The translations under genes were made by a program, and so were the position numbers. The notes under the pieces were generated by a model, which was not told the origin of the DNA, did no database searches, and saw only the letters and a program-made list of their open reading frames with translations. Shown in pieces: positions 13,517 to 22,062 of a stretch of DNA of 49,339 bases. Numbering within the stretch: the stretch's first letter is position 1; every line of letters begins with the position of its first letter. The DNA is from Clostridia bacterium (GTDB taxonomy: Bacteria > Bacillota > Clostridia > Oscillospirales > Acutalibacteraceae). The stretch is taken from the NCBI GenBank assembly GCA_017398425.1, contig JAFQFZ010000002.1, positions 1 to 49,339 of the forward strand, given 5' to 3'.

Positions 13517-15178
13517 TCAAACGGACAGTTTTGCGATCGCGGCATCCAAACGGCCGTTCACGCGCTCAAGTCCGAGCAGTTGCATGATCGCGCACAGATC
13601 GGGCGTGTTGCGGCGACCGGTGATCGCCAAACGCACGATGGTGCTCACATCGCCGACGTGACCTTTGTACGCGTCGGGATTTTTCTTATATTCCTTGACC
13701 TCGGGGCAGAAGCCGAGCGAGGGGCAAAGCGCTTTGAGTCCGTCAAACCACGCCTGCTTGTCGGCGGCAGGGTCGTAGGCGGTTTTGTAGGCGTTGAGAA
13801 CCGCCACCGCATCCTCGGGACGGAGGTTCTCGGGAAGCTCCCAAGACGCGTCAAAACCGTCGTCAAAGAAGTAGGCGGCGTAGTCGGGCGCATCGCTCCA
13901 TTTCGCCATGTCCTTGCGCGGTTTTGCTCCGCCGCGGTCGATGGCGAAAATGCCCTCGGCAAACGCCTCGTCGGCGGCGAGCTTTTGATAGAATGCGTCG
14001 TCGTATTCCTTCGCCCACGCGAGGATCGCCGCCGTGACGGTCTTTGCGTCCATCGCGGCAATGACGTTTTTGCTCACGTCGTTGAGCTTGTTCATATCAA
14101 ACAGCGCACCCGACACGCTCATCTTCTTAAGATTGAACGGGAACTTGGAACGATCGCTGTCGGGGTTGGCGCGGCGCCAATCCTCAAAATCGCTGTTGGC
14201 GATGGTCAGCAGGTACTCAAGCACGCTGTCCGCAGGATAGCCCTGCTCGGCGTAAAAGTGCATCGCCGCTTCGGGATCCTTGCGCTTGGAGAGCTTGCGC
14301 TTGCCGCCGTTGTCTTCCTTCATGATGGGGCTGACGTGGGCGTATTTCGGCGCTTTGAAACCAAGCACGCGGAACAACTGCAGATGCTTCGGAACGGAGG
14401 AGATCCATTCGTCGCCGCGGATGACGTGCGTCGTGCGCATCAGGTGATCGTCCACCGCGTGCGCAAAGTGGTAGGTCGGCACACCGTCGGATTTGAGGAG
14501 CACGATGTCCTCGTCGTTTTCGGGCATTTCGATCTTGCCCTTGATCATGTCATCAAACGCAATGCGGCGGCTTTCATCGCCAGGGGAGCGCAAACGCACG
14601 ACATAGGGGTCACCGTTTTGGATGCGCGCGATCGCCTCCTCGGCGGTGAGAGCGCGGCACTTCGCAAACGGACCGTAGTAGCCGGTGCGGCACTTTTGCG
14701 CTTCTTGTGTTTCGCGCGCCTGCAAGCGTTCTTCTTCGGAGCAGAAGCAGGGATAGGCAAGTCCTTGTTCCACCAGCGACTTGACGTACACGTGGTAGAT
14801 ATCCACGCGCGCGGACTGCTGATAGGGGGCATAGTCACCGACTACGGTGTTCGGCGCAACAAAGCCCTCGTCGAGCTTCAAGCCGTAGGTGTTGAAGCCG
14901 CGCAGGATATCGTCTGCACCGCCCTCGACCTCACGCTTCTTGTCGGTGTCTTCGAGTCGAAAATAAAACAAACCGTCGGTGGCGCTCGCCGTCAGGCGGT
15001 TGATCATCGCCGTGAAAAACACGCCGAGGTGCAAATAGCCCGTCGGACTGGGGGCAATGCGCGTGACGCGCGCACCCTCCTTCAGCGCACGGGGAGGATA
15101 CTGTTTTTCGAGTTCGGCGGGCGTGGCGGTCACTTGGGGGAACATCACGTCGCTGAGCTGTTGCCATACGTTGGACAT
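13517..15178 (-). CDS. gltX: Glutamyl-tRNA synthetase
   Basis: This 553-residue class I synthetase charges tRNA-Glu. The HIGH-type motif reads APSPTGYLHLG with VFF instead of the usual GAR/GL, and the KMSKS equivalent is KRKLSKRKDPEA. Other family segments include LRLEDTD-like FRLEDTDKKR, GDEWISS and HVSPIMK. It is longer than the typical bacterial enzyme (about 470-500), with a variant insertion region before the C-terminal anticodon-binding domain. Because glnS is adjacent, this is likely a discriminating GluRS (inference). The gene is driven by its own promoter, which overlaps a divergent promoter. Confidence 0.95.
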   Translation of the reverse strand: MSNVWQQLSDVMFPQVTATPAELEKQYPPRALKEGARVTRIAPSPTGYLHLGVFFTAMINRLTASATDGLFYFRLEDTDKKREVEGGADDILRGFNTYGLKLDEGFVAPNTVVGDYAPYQQSARVDIYHVYVKSLVEQGLAYPCFCSEEERLQARETQEAQKCRTGYYGPFAKCRALTAEEAIARIQNGDPYVVRLRSPGDESRRIAFDDMIKGKIEMPENDEDIVLLKSDGVPTYHFAHAVDDHLMRTTHVIRGDEWISSVPKHLQLFRVLGFKAPKYAHVSPIMKEDNGGKRKLSKRKDPEAAMHFYAEQGYPADSVLEYLLTIANSDFEDWRRANPDSDRSKFPFNLKKMSVSGALFDMNKLNDVSKNVIAAMDAKTVTAAILAWAKEYDDAFYQKLAADEAFAEGIFAIDRGGAKPRKDMAKWSDAPDYAAYFFDDGFDASWELPENLRPEDAVAVLNAYKTAYDPAADKQAWFDGLKALCPSLGFCPEVKEYKKNPDAYKGHVGDVSTIVRLAITGRRNTPDLCAIMQLLGLERVNGRLDAAIAKLSV

Positions 15179-15221
15179 CGGATTACCTCCGTCAAAAGGA
15201 TTTCAGTTCACAGATACCATA

Positions 15222-15250
15222 ATTTTATATTTTTATATTGAAAAAGTCAA
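15222..15250 (-). promoter_or_regulatory. Promoter of gltX-glnS
   Basis: On the minus strand, TTGACT (15250-15245), a 17-bp spacer and TAAAAT (15227-15222) lie 44 bases before the gltX start. Confidence 0.75.
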
Positions 15251-15266
15251 TCGGCAATGGTAAAAT
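15238..15266 (+). promoter_or_regulatory. Divergent promoter of the aminotransferase-trpS unit
   Basis: TTGAAA (15238-15243), a 17-bp spacer and TAAAAT (15261-15266). Its -35 box lies against that of the opposite-facing gltX promoter, so the two polymerases cannot bind together. Confidence 0.7.
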
Positions 15267-15311
15267 ACAAGGGTAATTTGCAAAAAATGTCAAACGGAGG
15301 CTATTGACACC

Positions 15312-16505
15312 ATGGAATATACCTTTTCCAACGGACTGCGTAACCTGCAACCGTCTGCGATCCGTGAAATTTTGAAATATGCCGGCGTGCCCGGCGTGGT
15401 GGCGCTGTCGGCGGGCAACCCCGCACCCGAGGCGTTCCCGACCGAGGCGATCGCCGAGATCTCTGCGCGCCTGCTTGCCGAGCGTCCTATCGACGTGTTG
15501 CAGTACGGCGCGACCGAAGGCTATCAGCCGCTGCGCGACCACCTGAAAACCTACCTGCGCGAGAAGTACGCCGTCGGCAACGACAACGACGAGATCCTCA
15601 TCACCTCGGGCGCTCAGCAGGTGATGGAGCTGGTGGCGAAAACGGTGTGCAATGCGGGCGATGTGGTCATCTGTGAAAGCCCGAGCTTCATCGGCTCGCT
15701 CAACTCCTTCCGCTCGCTCGGCCTGAAACTCGTCGGTGTGCCTGTGGAGGCGGACGGCATGGATGTCGATGCTCTCGAGTGCGCACTCAAAGAGAACACC
15801 AACGTGCGTTTCATCTACACCATTCCGAATTTCCAAAATCCCGCCGGTGTCACGATGAGCATGGAGAAGCGCCGCCGCGTGTATGAACTTGCCAAGGCGT
15901 ACAACGTCCTCATCGTGGAGGATAACCCCTACGGCGACCTGCGCTTTGCGGGCGAGGATGTCCCCGCCATCAAAACGCTCGACGACGAGGGACTTGTCGT
16001 GTATGCGGGTAGCTTCTCGAAGGTGCTCGCGTCCGGTCTGCGCGTCGGCTATGCGCTGGCAGGCAAGCCGCTCCTCGCCAAGATGATCGTCGCCAAGCAG
16101 GGCGAGGACGTGCACACCACGCAATGGGCGCAAATGGTGTGCCATGAGTTTATGACGAAGTACGATTTCGAAGCGCATCTCGACCGTCTGCGCGCGGTGT
16201 ACAACGAGAAGGCGCAGCTGATGATGGATCTGCTCGATGAGCATCTCGTGCCGACGGGCATCACGTATCATCGTCCCGAGGGCGGTCTGTTCATCTGGTG
16301 CCGCTTGCCCGACGGTGTCGACATGGCGGATTTCTGCACCAAAGCGGTCAAGGAACACAAGGTCGCCGTCGTGCCCGGCTCGGCGTTCAACGTCGAGGGC
16401 GAGCATCTGCAGACCTTCCGCGTCAACTATTCCACGCCCACCAACGAGGCGATGCGTGAGGGCGTCAAGCGCCTGGGTGCATTCGCCGCAGAGTATTTCA
16501 AATAA
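15312..16505 (+). CDS. PLP-dependent aminotransferase, class I fold (2-aminoadipate/aromatic type)
   Basis: This 397-residue aminotransferase begins with a helical segment (SNGLRNLQPSAIREILKY) and the GNPAPEAFP substrate loop typical of LysN/ARO8-like and MocR-related stand-alone enzymes. PLP contacts are YGATEGYQPLRDHL, NFQNPAGV, VEDNPYGDLRF and the Schiff-base lysine in GSFSKVLASGLRVGY. The C-terminal arginine is in FRVNYSTP. The family transaminates 2-aminoadipate, aromatic or branched amino acids with 2-oxoglutarate; which substrate is used here cannot be told. It sits 12 nt upstream of trpS, so the two are cotranscribed, weakly favouring aromatic amino acids (inference). Confidence 0.88.
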   Translation: MEYTFSNGLRNLQPSAIREILKYAGVPGVVALSAGNPAPEAFPTEAIAEISARLLAERPIDVLQYGATEGYQPLRDHLKTYLREKYAVGNDNDEILITSGAQQVMELVAKTVCNAGDVVICESPSFIGSLNSFRSLGLKLVGVPVEADGMDVDALECALKENTNVRFIYTIPNFQNPAGVTMSMEKRRRVYELAKAYNVLIVEDNPYGDLRFAGEDVPAIKTLDDEGLVVYAGSFSKVLASGLRVGYALAGKPLLAKMIVAKQGEDVHTTQWAQMVCHEFMTKYDFEAHLDRLRAVYNEKAQLMMDLLDEHLVPTGITYHRPEGGLFIWCRLPDGVDMADFCTKAVKEHKVAVVPGSAFNVEGEHLQTFRVNYSTPTNEAMREGVKRLGAFAAEYFK

Positions 16506-16517
16506 GGAGCGATCCCG

Positions 16518-17525
16518 ATGTCTGAACAACAAATCGAGCGCCGTAAGCGCGCGTTAAGCTGTATCCAACCGACCGGCACCCCGACCCTCGGCAACTATCT
16601 CGGCGCTCTTCGCAACTGGGTTGCGATGCAAGAGGAGATGGACTGCTGTTTTGCGGTGGCAGATCTGCACGCCATCACCGTGCGTCAAGAACCCGCGAAG
16701 CTTCGTCAACAAACCAAGGAGATGTTTGCGTTGCTCCTCGCGATCGGTCTCGATCCCGAAAAGAACGTCATTTTCGTCCAGTCGCAGGTGCCGCAACACA
16801 CCGAGCTTGCGTGGCTTCTCGCGTGCAACACTCAGTTCGGTGAGCTGTCGCGTATGACGCAGTTTAAGGACAAGTCGCAAAAGCACGCCGACAACATCAA
16901 CCTCGGTCTGTTTGCCTATCCGACGCTGATGGCGGCGGACATCCTTTTGTATCAGCCCGACTACGTTCCCGTCGGCGCGGACCAAAAGCAACACTGCGAG
17001 CTGTCGCGCGATATTGCGGGGCGTTTCAACAACCTCTACGGCAACACCTTTGTCGTGCCTGAGCCCTACATCATGAAGGCGGGCGCGCGTGTGCGCTCGT
17101 TGCAGGATCCGACCAAGAAGATGTCCAAGTCCGACGAAAACCAAAACTCCTTCATCTCCCTGAAGGACGACAAGGATACCATCCTGCGTAAGTTCAAGCG
17201 TGCCGTCACCGATTCCGAGGCGGTCGTGCGTTACGCCGACGGCAAGGACGGCATCAACAACCTGATGGAGATCTATGCCGCCGTGACGGGCAAGAGCTAT
17301 GAAGAGATCGAGCGCGAATTTGACGGTCGCGGCTACGGTGATTTCAAGGTTGCCGTCGGTGAAGCGGTCGCCGCGGAGCTTGTTCCCGTGCAGGAGCGTT
17401 TCGACGCGCTCCTCAAGGATAAGGCGTATCTCGAAGAGATGATGAAAAAAGGTGCCGAAACCGCCTCGCGCATCGGCGCTCGCACCCTCGCGAAAGCAAA
17501 AAAGAAGATGGGCTTCCTGCTGTAA
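16518..17525 (+). CDS. trpS: Tryptophanyl-tRNA synthetase
   Basis: TrpS charges tRNA-Trp. The 335-residue product shows the class I signatures CIQPTGTPTLGNYLGAL (HIGH region) near residues 15-31 and KKMSKSDEN (KMSKS) near 201-209. DYVPVGADQKQHCELSRDIA, also typical of bacterial TrpRS, lies between. The start follows AAGGAG. It is the second gene after the aminotransferase and ends at a shared terminator facing pdp. No T-box is visible upstream in this transcript. Confidence 0.96.
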   Translation: MSEQQIERRKRALSCIQPTGTPTLGNYLGALRNWVAMQEEMDCCFAVADLHAITVRQEPAKLRQQTKEMFALLLAIGLDPEKNVIFVQSQVPQHTELAWLLACNTQFGELSRMTQFKDKSQKHADNINLGLFAYPTLMAADILLYQPDYVPVGADQKQHCELSRDIAGRFNNLYGNTFVVPEPYIMKAGARVRSLQDPTKKMSKSDENQNSFISLKDDKDTILRKFKRAVTDSEAVVRYADGKDGINNLMEIYAAVTGKSYEEIEREFDGRGYGDFKVAVGEAVAAELVPVQERFDALLKDKAYLEEMMKKGAETASRIGARTLAKAKKKMGFLL

Positions 17526-17532
17526 TGACAAT

Positions 17533-17568
17533 AAAAAAGAGCGGTTCAAATGGAACCGCTCTTTTTTT
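17533..17568. terminator. Bidirectional terminator between trpS and pdp
   Basis: A stem gagcggttc (17539-17547) with gaaccgctc (17553-17561), flanked by A6 and T7 runs, serves both convergent operons. Confidence 0.9.
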
Positions 17569-18871
17569 ATGCTTTTACGATATCCAAGATCAATGGCAAG
17601 GGGGCGGGGGCGGTGCTTTCGATCGTCACCGCCTGCAAAAACGCCGCCTCGGCGGCATCGAACCGCGTTTTGTCGGAGGCGTAGAGTGTGCAAAGCAGCT
17701 CGCCTTGTTGCACGGCATCGCCGGTCTTCTTGTGAAGCATCAGTCCGGCGCTCATGTCGAGTGCGTCGCCTTTTTTGGTGCGTCCGGCGCCGAGCAACGT
17801 GCAAACGCGCCCGATCGCTTCGGTGTCGGCCTTGGTGATAAAGCCGTTTTTGTCGGCACAAATCACGCGCTCAAACGGGGCGTGCGGCAAGCGCGACGGC
17901 TCGTTGACGACGCGCGCATCACCGCCTTGTGCCGCGATCATGGCGCGGAGTTTTTCGAGTGCCTTTCCGCTTTGCAACGCCGCTTCCGCTTCGGCGCGAC
18001 ATACGGCGGTGTCTTTGCCGCTTGCCATTTCGAGCATCGCCGTCACGATAGACAGCGACAGCTCCGTCAAGTCGCTCGGACCGTTGCCGCGAAGTGTATC
18101 GATCGCTTCTTGCACTTCAACGGCGTTGCCGACCGCCCATCCGAGCGGACGATCCATATCGGTGATGAACGCCTGTACCTGCCGTCCGTTTTTCGTGCCG
18201 ATGTCCACCATCGCTTCTGCAAGCGCCTTGGCGTCTTCGGGCGTCTTCATGAAGGCGCCGCTTCCCGTTTTGACGTCGAGCACCAGCGCTTTTGCACCGC
18301 TTGCAAGCTTTTTGGACATGATGGAGGAGGCGATGAGTGAGAGCTCATTGACTGTACCCGTCACGTCGCGCAGGGCGTAGAGCTCTTTGTCCGCAGGGGC
18401 GATGTCACCGCTTTGGGCGATGATGCAAAGCCCGTGTTCCTGCACGATCGCTTGAAACCGCTCTTTGTCGAGTGTGGTTTGAAATCCGTCGATCGCCTCG
18501 AGCTTGTCGATGGTGCCGCCCGTGTGACCGAGTCCGCGCCCCGACATTTTGGCGACCTTGAGACCACAAGCGGCGGCAAGGGGCGCGACCACAAGCGAGG
18601 TTTTGTCGCCGACACCGCCCGTCGAATGCTTGTCGACGGTGAAACCGTCGATCGCGGACAAATCGACCGTGTCCCCGCTGTGCATCATGCAGTCGGTCAA
18701 AACGGCGGTCTCGTGCTTGTTCATACCGCGAAAACACACCGCCATCAGCAGGGCCGATGTTTGGTAGTCGGGGATGGTGCGCTCGGTGACCCCTTGCACA
18801 AAATAGGCGATCTGTGCGTCTGAAAGCGCCTCACCGCGCTTTTTGGCTTCGATCAATTCGATCATGCGCAT
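17567..18871 (-). CDS. pdp: Pyrimidine-nucleoside phosphorylase
   Basis: This 434-residue enzyme splits uridine, deoxyuridine and thymidine with phosphate, giving free base and (deoxy)ribose-1-phosphate. Family signatures include the phosphate-binding loop DKHSTGGVGDKTSL and SGRGLGHTGGTIDKLE, and the later VLDVKTGSGAFM. I chose ATG at 18871, 8 nt after GGGAGG; the in-frame GTG at 18880 directly abuts that site. It is the last gene of the deoC-deoB-cdd-pdp operon. Pdp against thymidine phosphorylase DeoA is hard to separate by eye; the Bacillus-type sequence and context favour Pdp. Confidence 0.93.
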   Translation of the reverse strand: MRMIELIEAKKRGEALSDAQIAYFVQGVTERTIPDYQTSALLMAVCFRGMNKHETAVLTDCMMHSGDTVDLSAIDGFTVDKHSTGGVGDKTSLVVAPLAAACGLKVAKMSGRGLGHTGGTIDKLEAIDGFQTTLDKERFQAIVQEHGLCIIAQSGDIAPADKELYALRDVTGTVNELSLIASSIMSKKLASGAKALVLDVKTGSGAFMKTPEDAKALAEAMVDIGTKNGRQVQAFITDMDRPLGWAVGNAVEVQEAIDTLRGNGPSDLTELSLSIVTAMLEMASGKDTAVCRAEAEAALQSGKALEKLRAMIAAQGGDARVVNEPSRLPHAPFERVICADKNGFITKADTEAIGRVCTLLGAGRTKKGDALDMSAGLMLHKKTGDAVQQGELLCTLYASDKTRFDAAEAAFLQAVTIESTAPAPLPLILDIVKA

Positions 18872-18876
18872 GGCGT

Positions 18877-19272
18877 TCACCTCCCGAGGTTAAAAGCGTT
18901 GGGCATCAGGTCATGAAGCGTAACGTCGCCGCCCGTCAGACACACGGGTGTTTCGGGATCGCAAAATTCCGAAAGCACCTGCAGGCATGCGCCGCAGGGA
19001 TAGCACGGCGCGTCGGTGTCTTCTCCGATCGGAGCTCCCACGATCGCCACGGCGCAAAAGCGCGTCGCACCGCTTGCCACTGCTTGCATCACCGCGCCGC
19101 GTTCCGCACAGCAGGTGAGGGAATAGGAGGCGTTCTCCACGTTACAACCTCCAAATATCCGCCCGTCCTCGCTGAGAAGAGCGGCCCCCACCGCAAATCC
19201 CGAATAGGGGGCGTAGGCGTTTTGGCGCGCTTCTTCGGCGGCGCGCATCAAGGTGTTTCGGTCAAAGCTCAT
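18877..19272 (-). CDS. cdd: Cytidine deaminase
   Basis: Cdd deaminates cytidine and deoxycytidine to uridine forms, feeding Pdp. The 131-residue homotetrameric-type enzyme has the zinc/catalytic motif TCCAERGA (Cys-Ala-Glu) near residue 53 and PCGACLQVL supplying two more Cys ligands. The substrate-binding NVENASY segment is also present. The ATG at 19272 overlaps the deoB stop (ATGA), and its own stop merges with the ribosome binding site of pdp, so the operon is translationally coupled. Confidence 0.96.
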   Translation of the reverse strand: MSFDRNTLMRAAEEARQNAYAPYSGFAVGAALLSEDGRIFGGCNVENASYSLTCCAERGAVMQAVASGATRFCAVAIVGAPIGEDTDAPCYPCGACLQVLSEFCDPETPVCLTGGDVTLHDLMPNAFNLGR

Positions 19273-20438
19273 CGTATCATCTCCTTTGCAAAGGATGTGC
19301 CGCACGGTGGTGCTTGGACGCCGAACAGCTCGGCGATCGTCGCACCGACGTCGGCAAAACTCGTTCTTGTTCCGAGATTGACGTTTTCGAGGATGGGGGT
19401 GCCGACCGCGAGAAACGGCACCGCTTCCCGCGTGTGGTCGGTACCGCGAAACGCGGGATCGCATCCGTGGTCGGCGGTCAACATCAGGATGTCGCCTTCG
19501 CGCATCTGTGTCAACAGATCGGCGAGAGCGGCATCCATCTCGTTGAGTGCACGGACATAGCCGTCTACATCGCGGCGATGACCGTACACCATATCAAAAT
19601 CCACCAGATTGACAAAGCACAGTCCGCGAAACTCCTCGTTCATCAGCGCGCGCGTTGTTTTCAGTCCGTCGGCATTATTTTCGGTGCGGATCGTTCGCGT
19701 CAATCCTTGTCCTGCGAAAATATCGTGGATCTTTCCGATGCCGATCACCTCAAACTTGGCTTGCTTGAGTGCGTCAAGCACGGTTTCTTTCGGGGGCGTC
19801 AGCGAATAGTCGTGGCGGTTTTTGGTGCGGAAAAAGCCGTTTTCGGCATCGCCGCGAAACGGTCGCGCGATCACGCGTCCGACGCCGTGTTCGCCTTGCA
19901 GGAGCTGTCTTGCTTGCTCGCAGCAGCGGTACAACTCTTCAAGCGGCACGATCTCTTCGTGTGCCGCGATCTGCAACACGCTGTCCGCGGAGGTGTAGAC
20001 GATGAGTGCGCCCGTCTTGACGTGCTCCTCACCGTAGTCGCGGATGACCTCGGTACCCGAATAGGGACGGTTGCAAAGAATATCGCGCCCGAATGACGCT
20101 TTCAAATTCTCGATCACTTCCGACGGGAATCCATCGGGATAGGTGGGAAGCGGTGTCGCGCTCTGCACGCCGCACAGCTCCCAATGCCCGATGGTGGTGT
20201 CCTTGCCGCGAGACGCTTCTTGCAGTCGTCCGAACGCCCCGATGGGCGTACCGTTTCGCGTTCCCTCGACTCCGTCGATATGGAACAGCCCGAGCGTTTG
20301 CAACGTCGGCACGCACAGCTTGCCGCTTTGCAGGCAGGAGGCGAGCGTGTCGGCCCCCTCGTCGCCGAAGGCGGCGGCATCGGGCGCATGACCGATGCCG
20401 AAGCTGTCCGCCACCAACCAGAAAATACGTTGGATCAT
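19269..20438 (-). CDS. deoB: Phosphopentomutase
   Basis: DeoB interconverts (deoxy)ribose-1-phosphate and -5-phosphate, bridging Pdp and DeoC. The 389-residue alkaline-phosphatase-fold protein has ADSFGIGHAPDA near the N-terminus (metal Asp), KDTTIGHWE (catalytic Thr region), NLVDFDMVYGHRRDVDGY and LTADHGCDPAFRGTDHTRE (metal ligands). Its length matches the family. It sits between deoC and cdd, overlapping cdd by 4 bases. Confidence 0.96.
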   Translation of the reverse strand: MIQRIFWLVADSFGIGHAPDAAAFGDEGADTLASCLQSGKLCVPTLQTLGLFHIDGVEGTRNGTPIGAFGRLQEASRGKDTTIGHWELCGVQSATPLPTYPDGFPSEVIENLKASFGRDILCNRPYSGTEVIRDYGEEHVKTGALIVYTSADSVLQIAAHEEIVPLEELYRCCEQARQLLQGEHGVGRVIARPFRGDAENGFFRTKNRHDYSLTPPKETVLDALKQAKFEVIGIGKIHDIFAGQGLTRTIRTENNADGLKTTRALMNEEFRGLCFVNLVDFDMVYGHRRDVDGYVRALNEMDAALADLLTQMREGDILMLTADHGCDPAFRGTDHTREAVPFLAVGTPILENVNLGTRTSFADVGATIAELFGVQAPPCGTSFAKEMIR

Positions 20439-20445
20439 AGCGATC

Positions 20446-21096
20446 TTATCCTTTCGTCAGTGCGTAAACGGCACCCGATGTACCGATGCGGTCGCATCCC
20501 ATCTCCAAAAAGTGCTCCATATCCTCGCGTGTGCGAATGCCGCCCGCCGCCTTGATCTTGACGCCGGGTGCGATGTGTTGCTTGAACAGTTCGATATCCG
20601 CAAGCGTGGCACCTCCCGTGCCGAAGCCGGTGGAGGTTTTGATGAATTCGGCACCGCCCTCGCTCACCGAGCGGCACAGCGCGATTTTTTCGCTCTCCGT
20701 CAAATAGCAGGTCTCAATGATGACCTTGAGCAGCTTACCGCCACACGCCGCTTTGATCGCGCGGATCTCCTCGGTCACGGCGTCGAAACGCCCTTCCTTC
20801 ACGTCACCGAGAGAGACGACCATGTCGATCTCATCGGCGCCGTTTGCCACCGCGTCGGCGGTTTCGGCGACCTTGACGGCGGTGGTGTTGTAGCCGAGCG
20901 GGAAGCCGATGACGGTGCAGATGGTCAGCTGCTCACCGAACGCTTCCTTGACCGCCTTGACAAAACGCGGCGGAATGCACACGCTTGCGGTTTGGTGCGC
21001 GATCGCCTCACGGCAAAGCGCCATCACCTCCTCGGTGGTGGACACCGCCTTGAGCAAGGTGTGGTCGACGTGCGAAAAAATAACCGAAGCTTCCAT
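20446..21096 (-). CDS. deoC: Deoxyribose-phosphate aldolase
   Basis: DeoC cleaves 2-deoxyribose-5-phosphate to glyceraldehyde-3-phosphate and acetaldehyde, completing deoxynucleoside breakdown. The 216-residue TIM barrel has the start VDHTLLK, the mid motif ADEIDMVV, the lysine strand KVIIETCYLT and the Schiff-base lysine in FIKTSTGF. I chose ATG at 21096, preceded by AAAGGAG at 9 nt; the frame is open further upstream but only across the promoter. It is the first gene of the salvage operon. Confidence 0.96.
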   Translation of the reverse strand: MEASVIFSHVDHTLLKAVSTTEEVMALCREAIAHQTASVCIPPRFVKAVKEAFGEQLTICTVIGFPLGYNTTAVKVAETADAVANGADEIDMVVSLGDVKEGRFDAVTEEIRAIKAACGGKLLKVIIETCYLTESEKIALCRSVSEGGAEFIKTSTGFGTGGATLADIELFKQHIAPGVKIKAAGGIRTREDMEHFLEMGCDRIGTSGAVYALTKG

Positions 21097-21136
21097 GTGT
21101 TCGTACTCCTTTTCAAACGAGATATCCATTAAGAAA

Positions 21137-21165
21137 AGCATAGCATATTTTCGTCGGCTTGACAA
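21137..21165 (-). promoter_or_regulatory. Promoter of the deoC-deoB-cdd-pdp operon
   Basis: On the minus strand, TTGTCA (21165-21160), a 17-bp spacer and TATGCT (21142-21137) lie 41 bases upstream of the deoC start. Confidence 0.75.
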
Positions 21166-21187
21166 CCATCCGCTTGTGTTCTATACT
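21159..21187 (+). promoter_or_regulatory. Divergent promoter of the ttcA-like/tcdA unit
   Basis: TTGACA (21159-21164), a 17-bp spacer and TATACT (21182-21187). Its -35 box physically overlaps the -35 box of the opposing deoC promoter. Confidence 0.8.
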
Positions 21188-21207
21188 TAAAAAAACCGAA
21201 ACGGGGG

Positions 21208-22062
21208 GTGACGACAACGGACGAACAACAGCGCATTGAGCGCACCATCATCAAGACCTATCGCAAAACCGTTTGGCAGCCGTTTGTCGGCGCTCTGAAA
21301 TCCTATCAATTGATTGAAAAAGGCGATCGCATTGCCGTTTGCGTGTCGGGCGGCAAGGATTCGTTGCTGCTTGCCAAGTGTATGCAACAACTGCATCGCC
21401 ACAGCGAGGTGCCGTTTGAACTGTGCTTCCTTGCGATCGATCCCGGGTATTCCGAAGACGATCGCGCCCAATTGATGCATCTTTGCGAAACGCTCGGCAT
21501 TCCTCTCACGTTGCGGGAGGTACCGCTGTTTCGCATCGTTTCCGAGCAGACGGATGGCTCGCCTTGCTATCTGTGCGCGCGGATGCGCCGCGGCTGGCTC
21601 TATAAACTCGCATCGGAGCTTGGATGCAACAAGATCGCTCTCGGGCACCATCTCGACGATGTGGTGGAGACCGCCCTTATGAGTATGCTCTACGGTGCGG
21701 AGATCAAAACCATGATGCCTAAGCTCAAAGCGTCGAATTACGACGGTATGGAATTGATTCGCCCGCTCTATGCGGTGCGCGAAAGGGATATTTTGCTGTG
21801 GAAGAACAACACGGCTTTGACGTTCCTGCACAGCGGATGTCCGCTCGGCGAAAGCGGATGCGGCGGCTCCAAGCGTGCCGAAATGAAAGCACTCGTGCAG
21901 TCCCTTCGCGCGACGTTGCCCGATGCGGACAAGCAGTTGTTCCGCAGTTTGCACAACGTCAACATCGGCATGGTGCCCGCCTACCGTGAAGGCGACAATC
22001 GACCGCTGATCGAGTTCACACAGCGTTACGGGGAGGTGGCGTCGGATGAAGGAACAATTTGA
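21208..22062 (+). CDS. TtcA-like ATP-dependent tRNA thiolation protein (PP-loop)
   Basis: This 284-residue PP-loop ATPase resembles TtcA/TtuA proteins that put sulfur on tRNA bases. The P-loop is SGGKDS at 47-52, and a CxxC pair lies at 120-123 (PCYLCARMRRG), followed by ALGHHLDD, the conserved histidine/aspartate segment. Extra cysteines near the C-terminus (SGCPLGESGCGGSK) could complete an iron-sulfur or zinc site (inference). The GTG start at 21208 overlaps a G-rich ribosome binding site, so the exact start is uncertain. It overlaps tcdA by 17 bases, coupling two tRNA-modifying genes. The modified base cannot be assigned. Confidence 0.8.
   Translation: MTTTDEQQRIERTIIKTYRKTVWQPFVGALKSYQLIEKGDRIAVCVSGGKDSLLLAKCMQQLHRHSEVPFELCFLAIDPGYSEDDRAQLMHLCETLGIPLTLREVPLFRIVSEQTDGSPCYLCARMRRGWLYKLASELGCNKIALGHHLDDVVETALMSMLYGAEIKTMMPKLKASNYDGMELIRPLYAVRERDILLWKNNTALTFLHSGCPLGESGCGGSKRAEMKALVQSLRATLPDADKQLFRSLHNVNIGMVPAYREGDNRPLIEFTQRYGEVASDEGTI

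Noticed and set aside
11791-15241. Two roughly 600-codon open frames antisense to glnS and gltX
   Set aside because: Same codon-bias artefact; the real synthetases have intact class I signatures on the minus strand.
19269-19464. Longer N-terminus for cytidine deaminase extending to 19464
   Set aside because: The extension lies inside deoB and has no family similarity; the ATG at 19272 gives the standard 131-residue length and an ATGA overlap with deoB.
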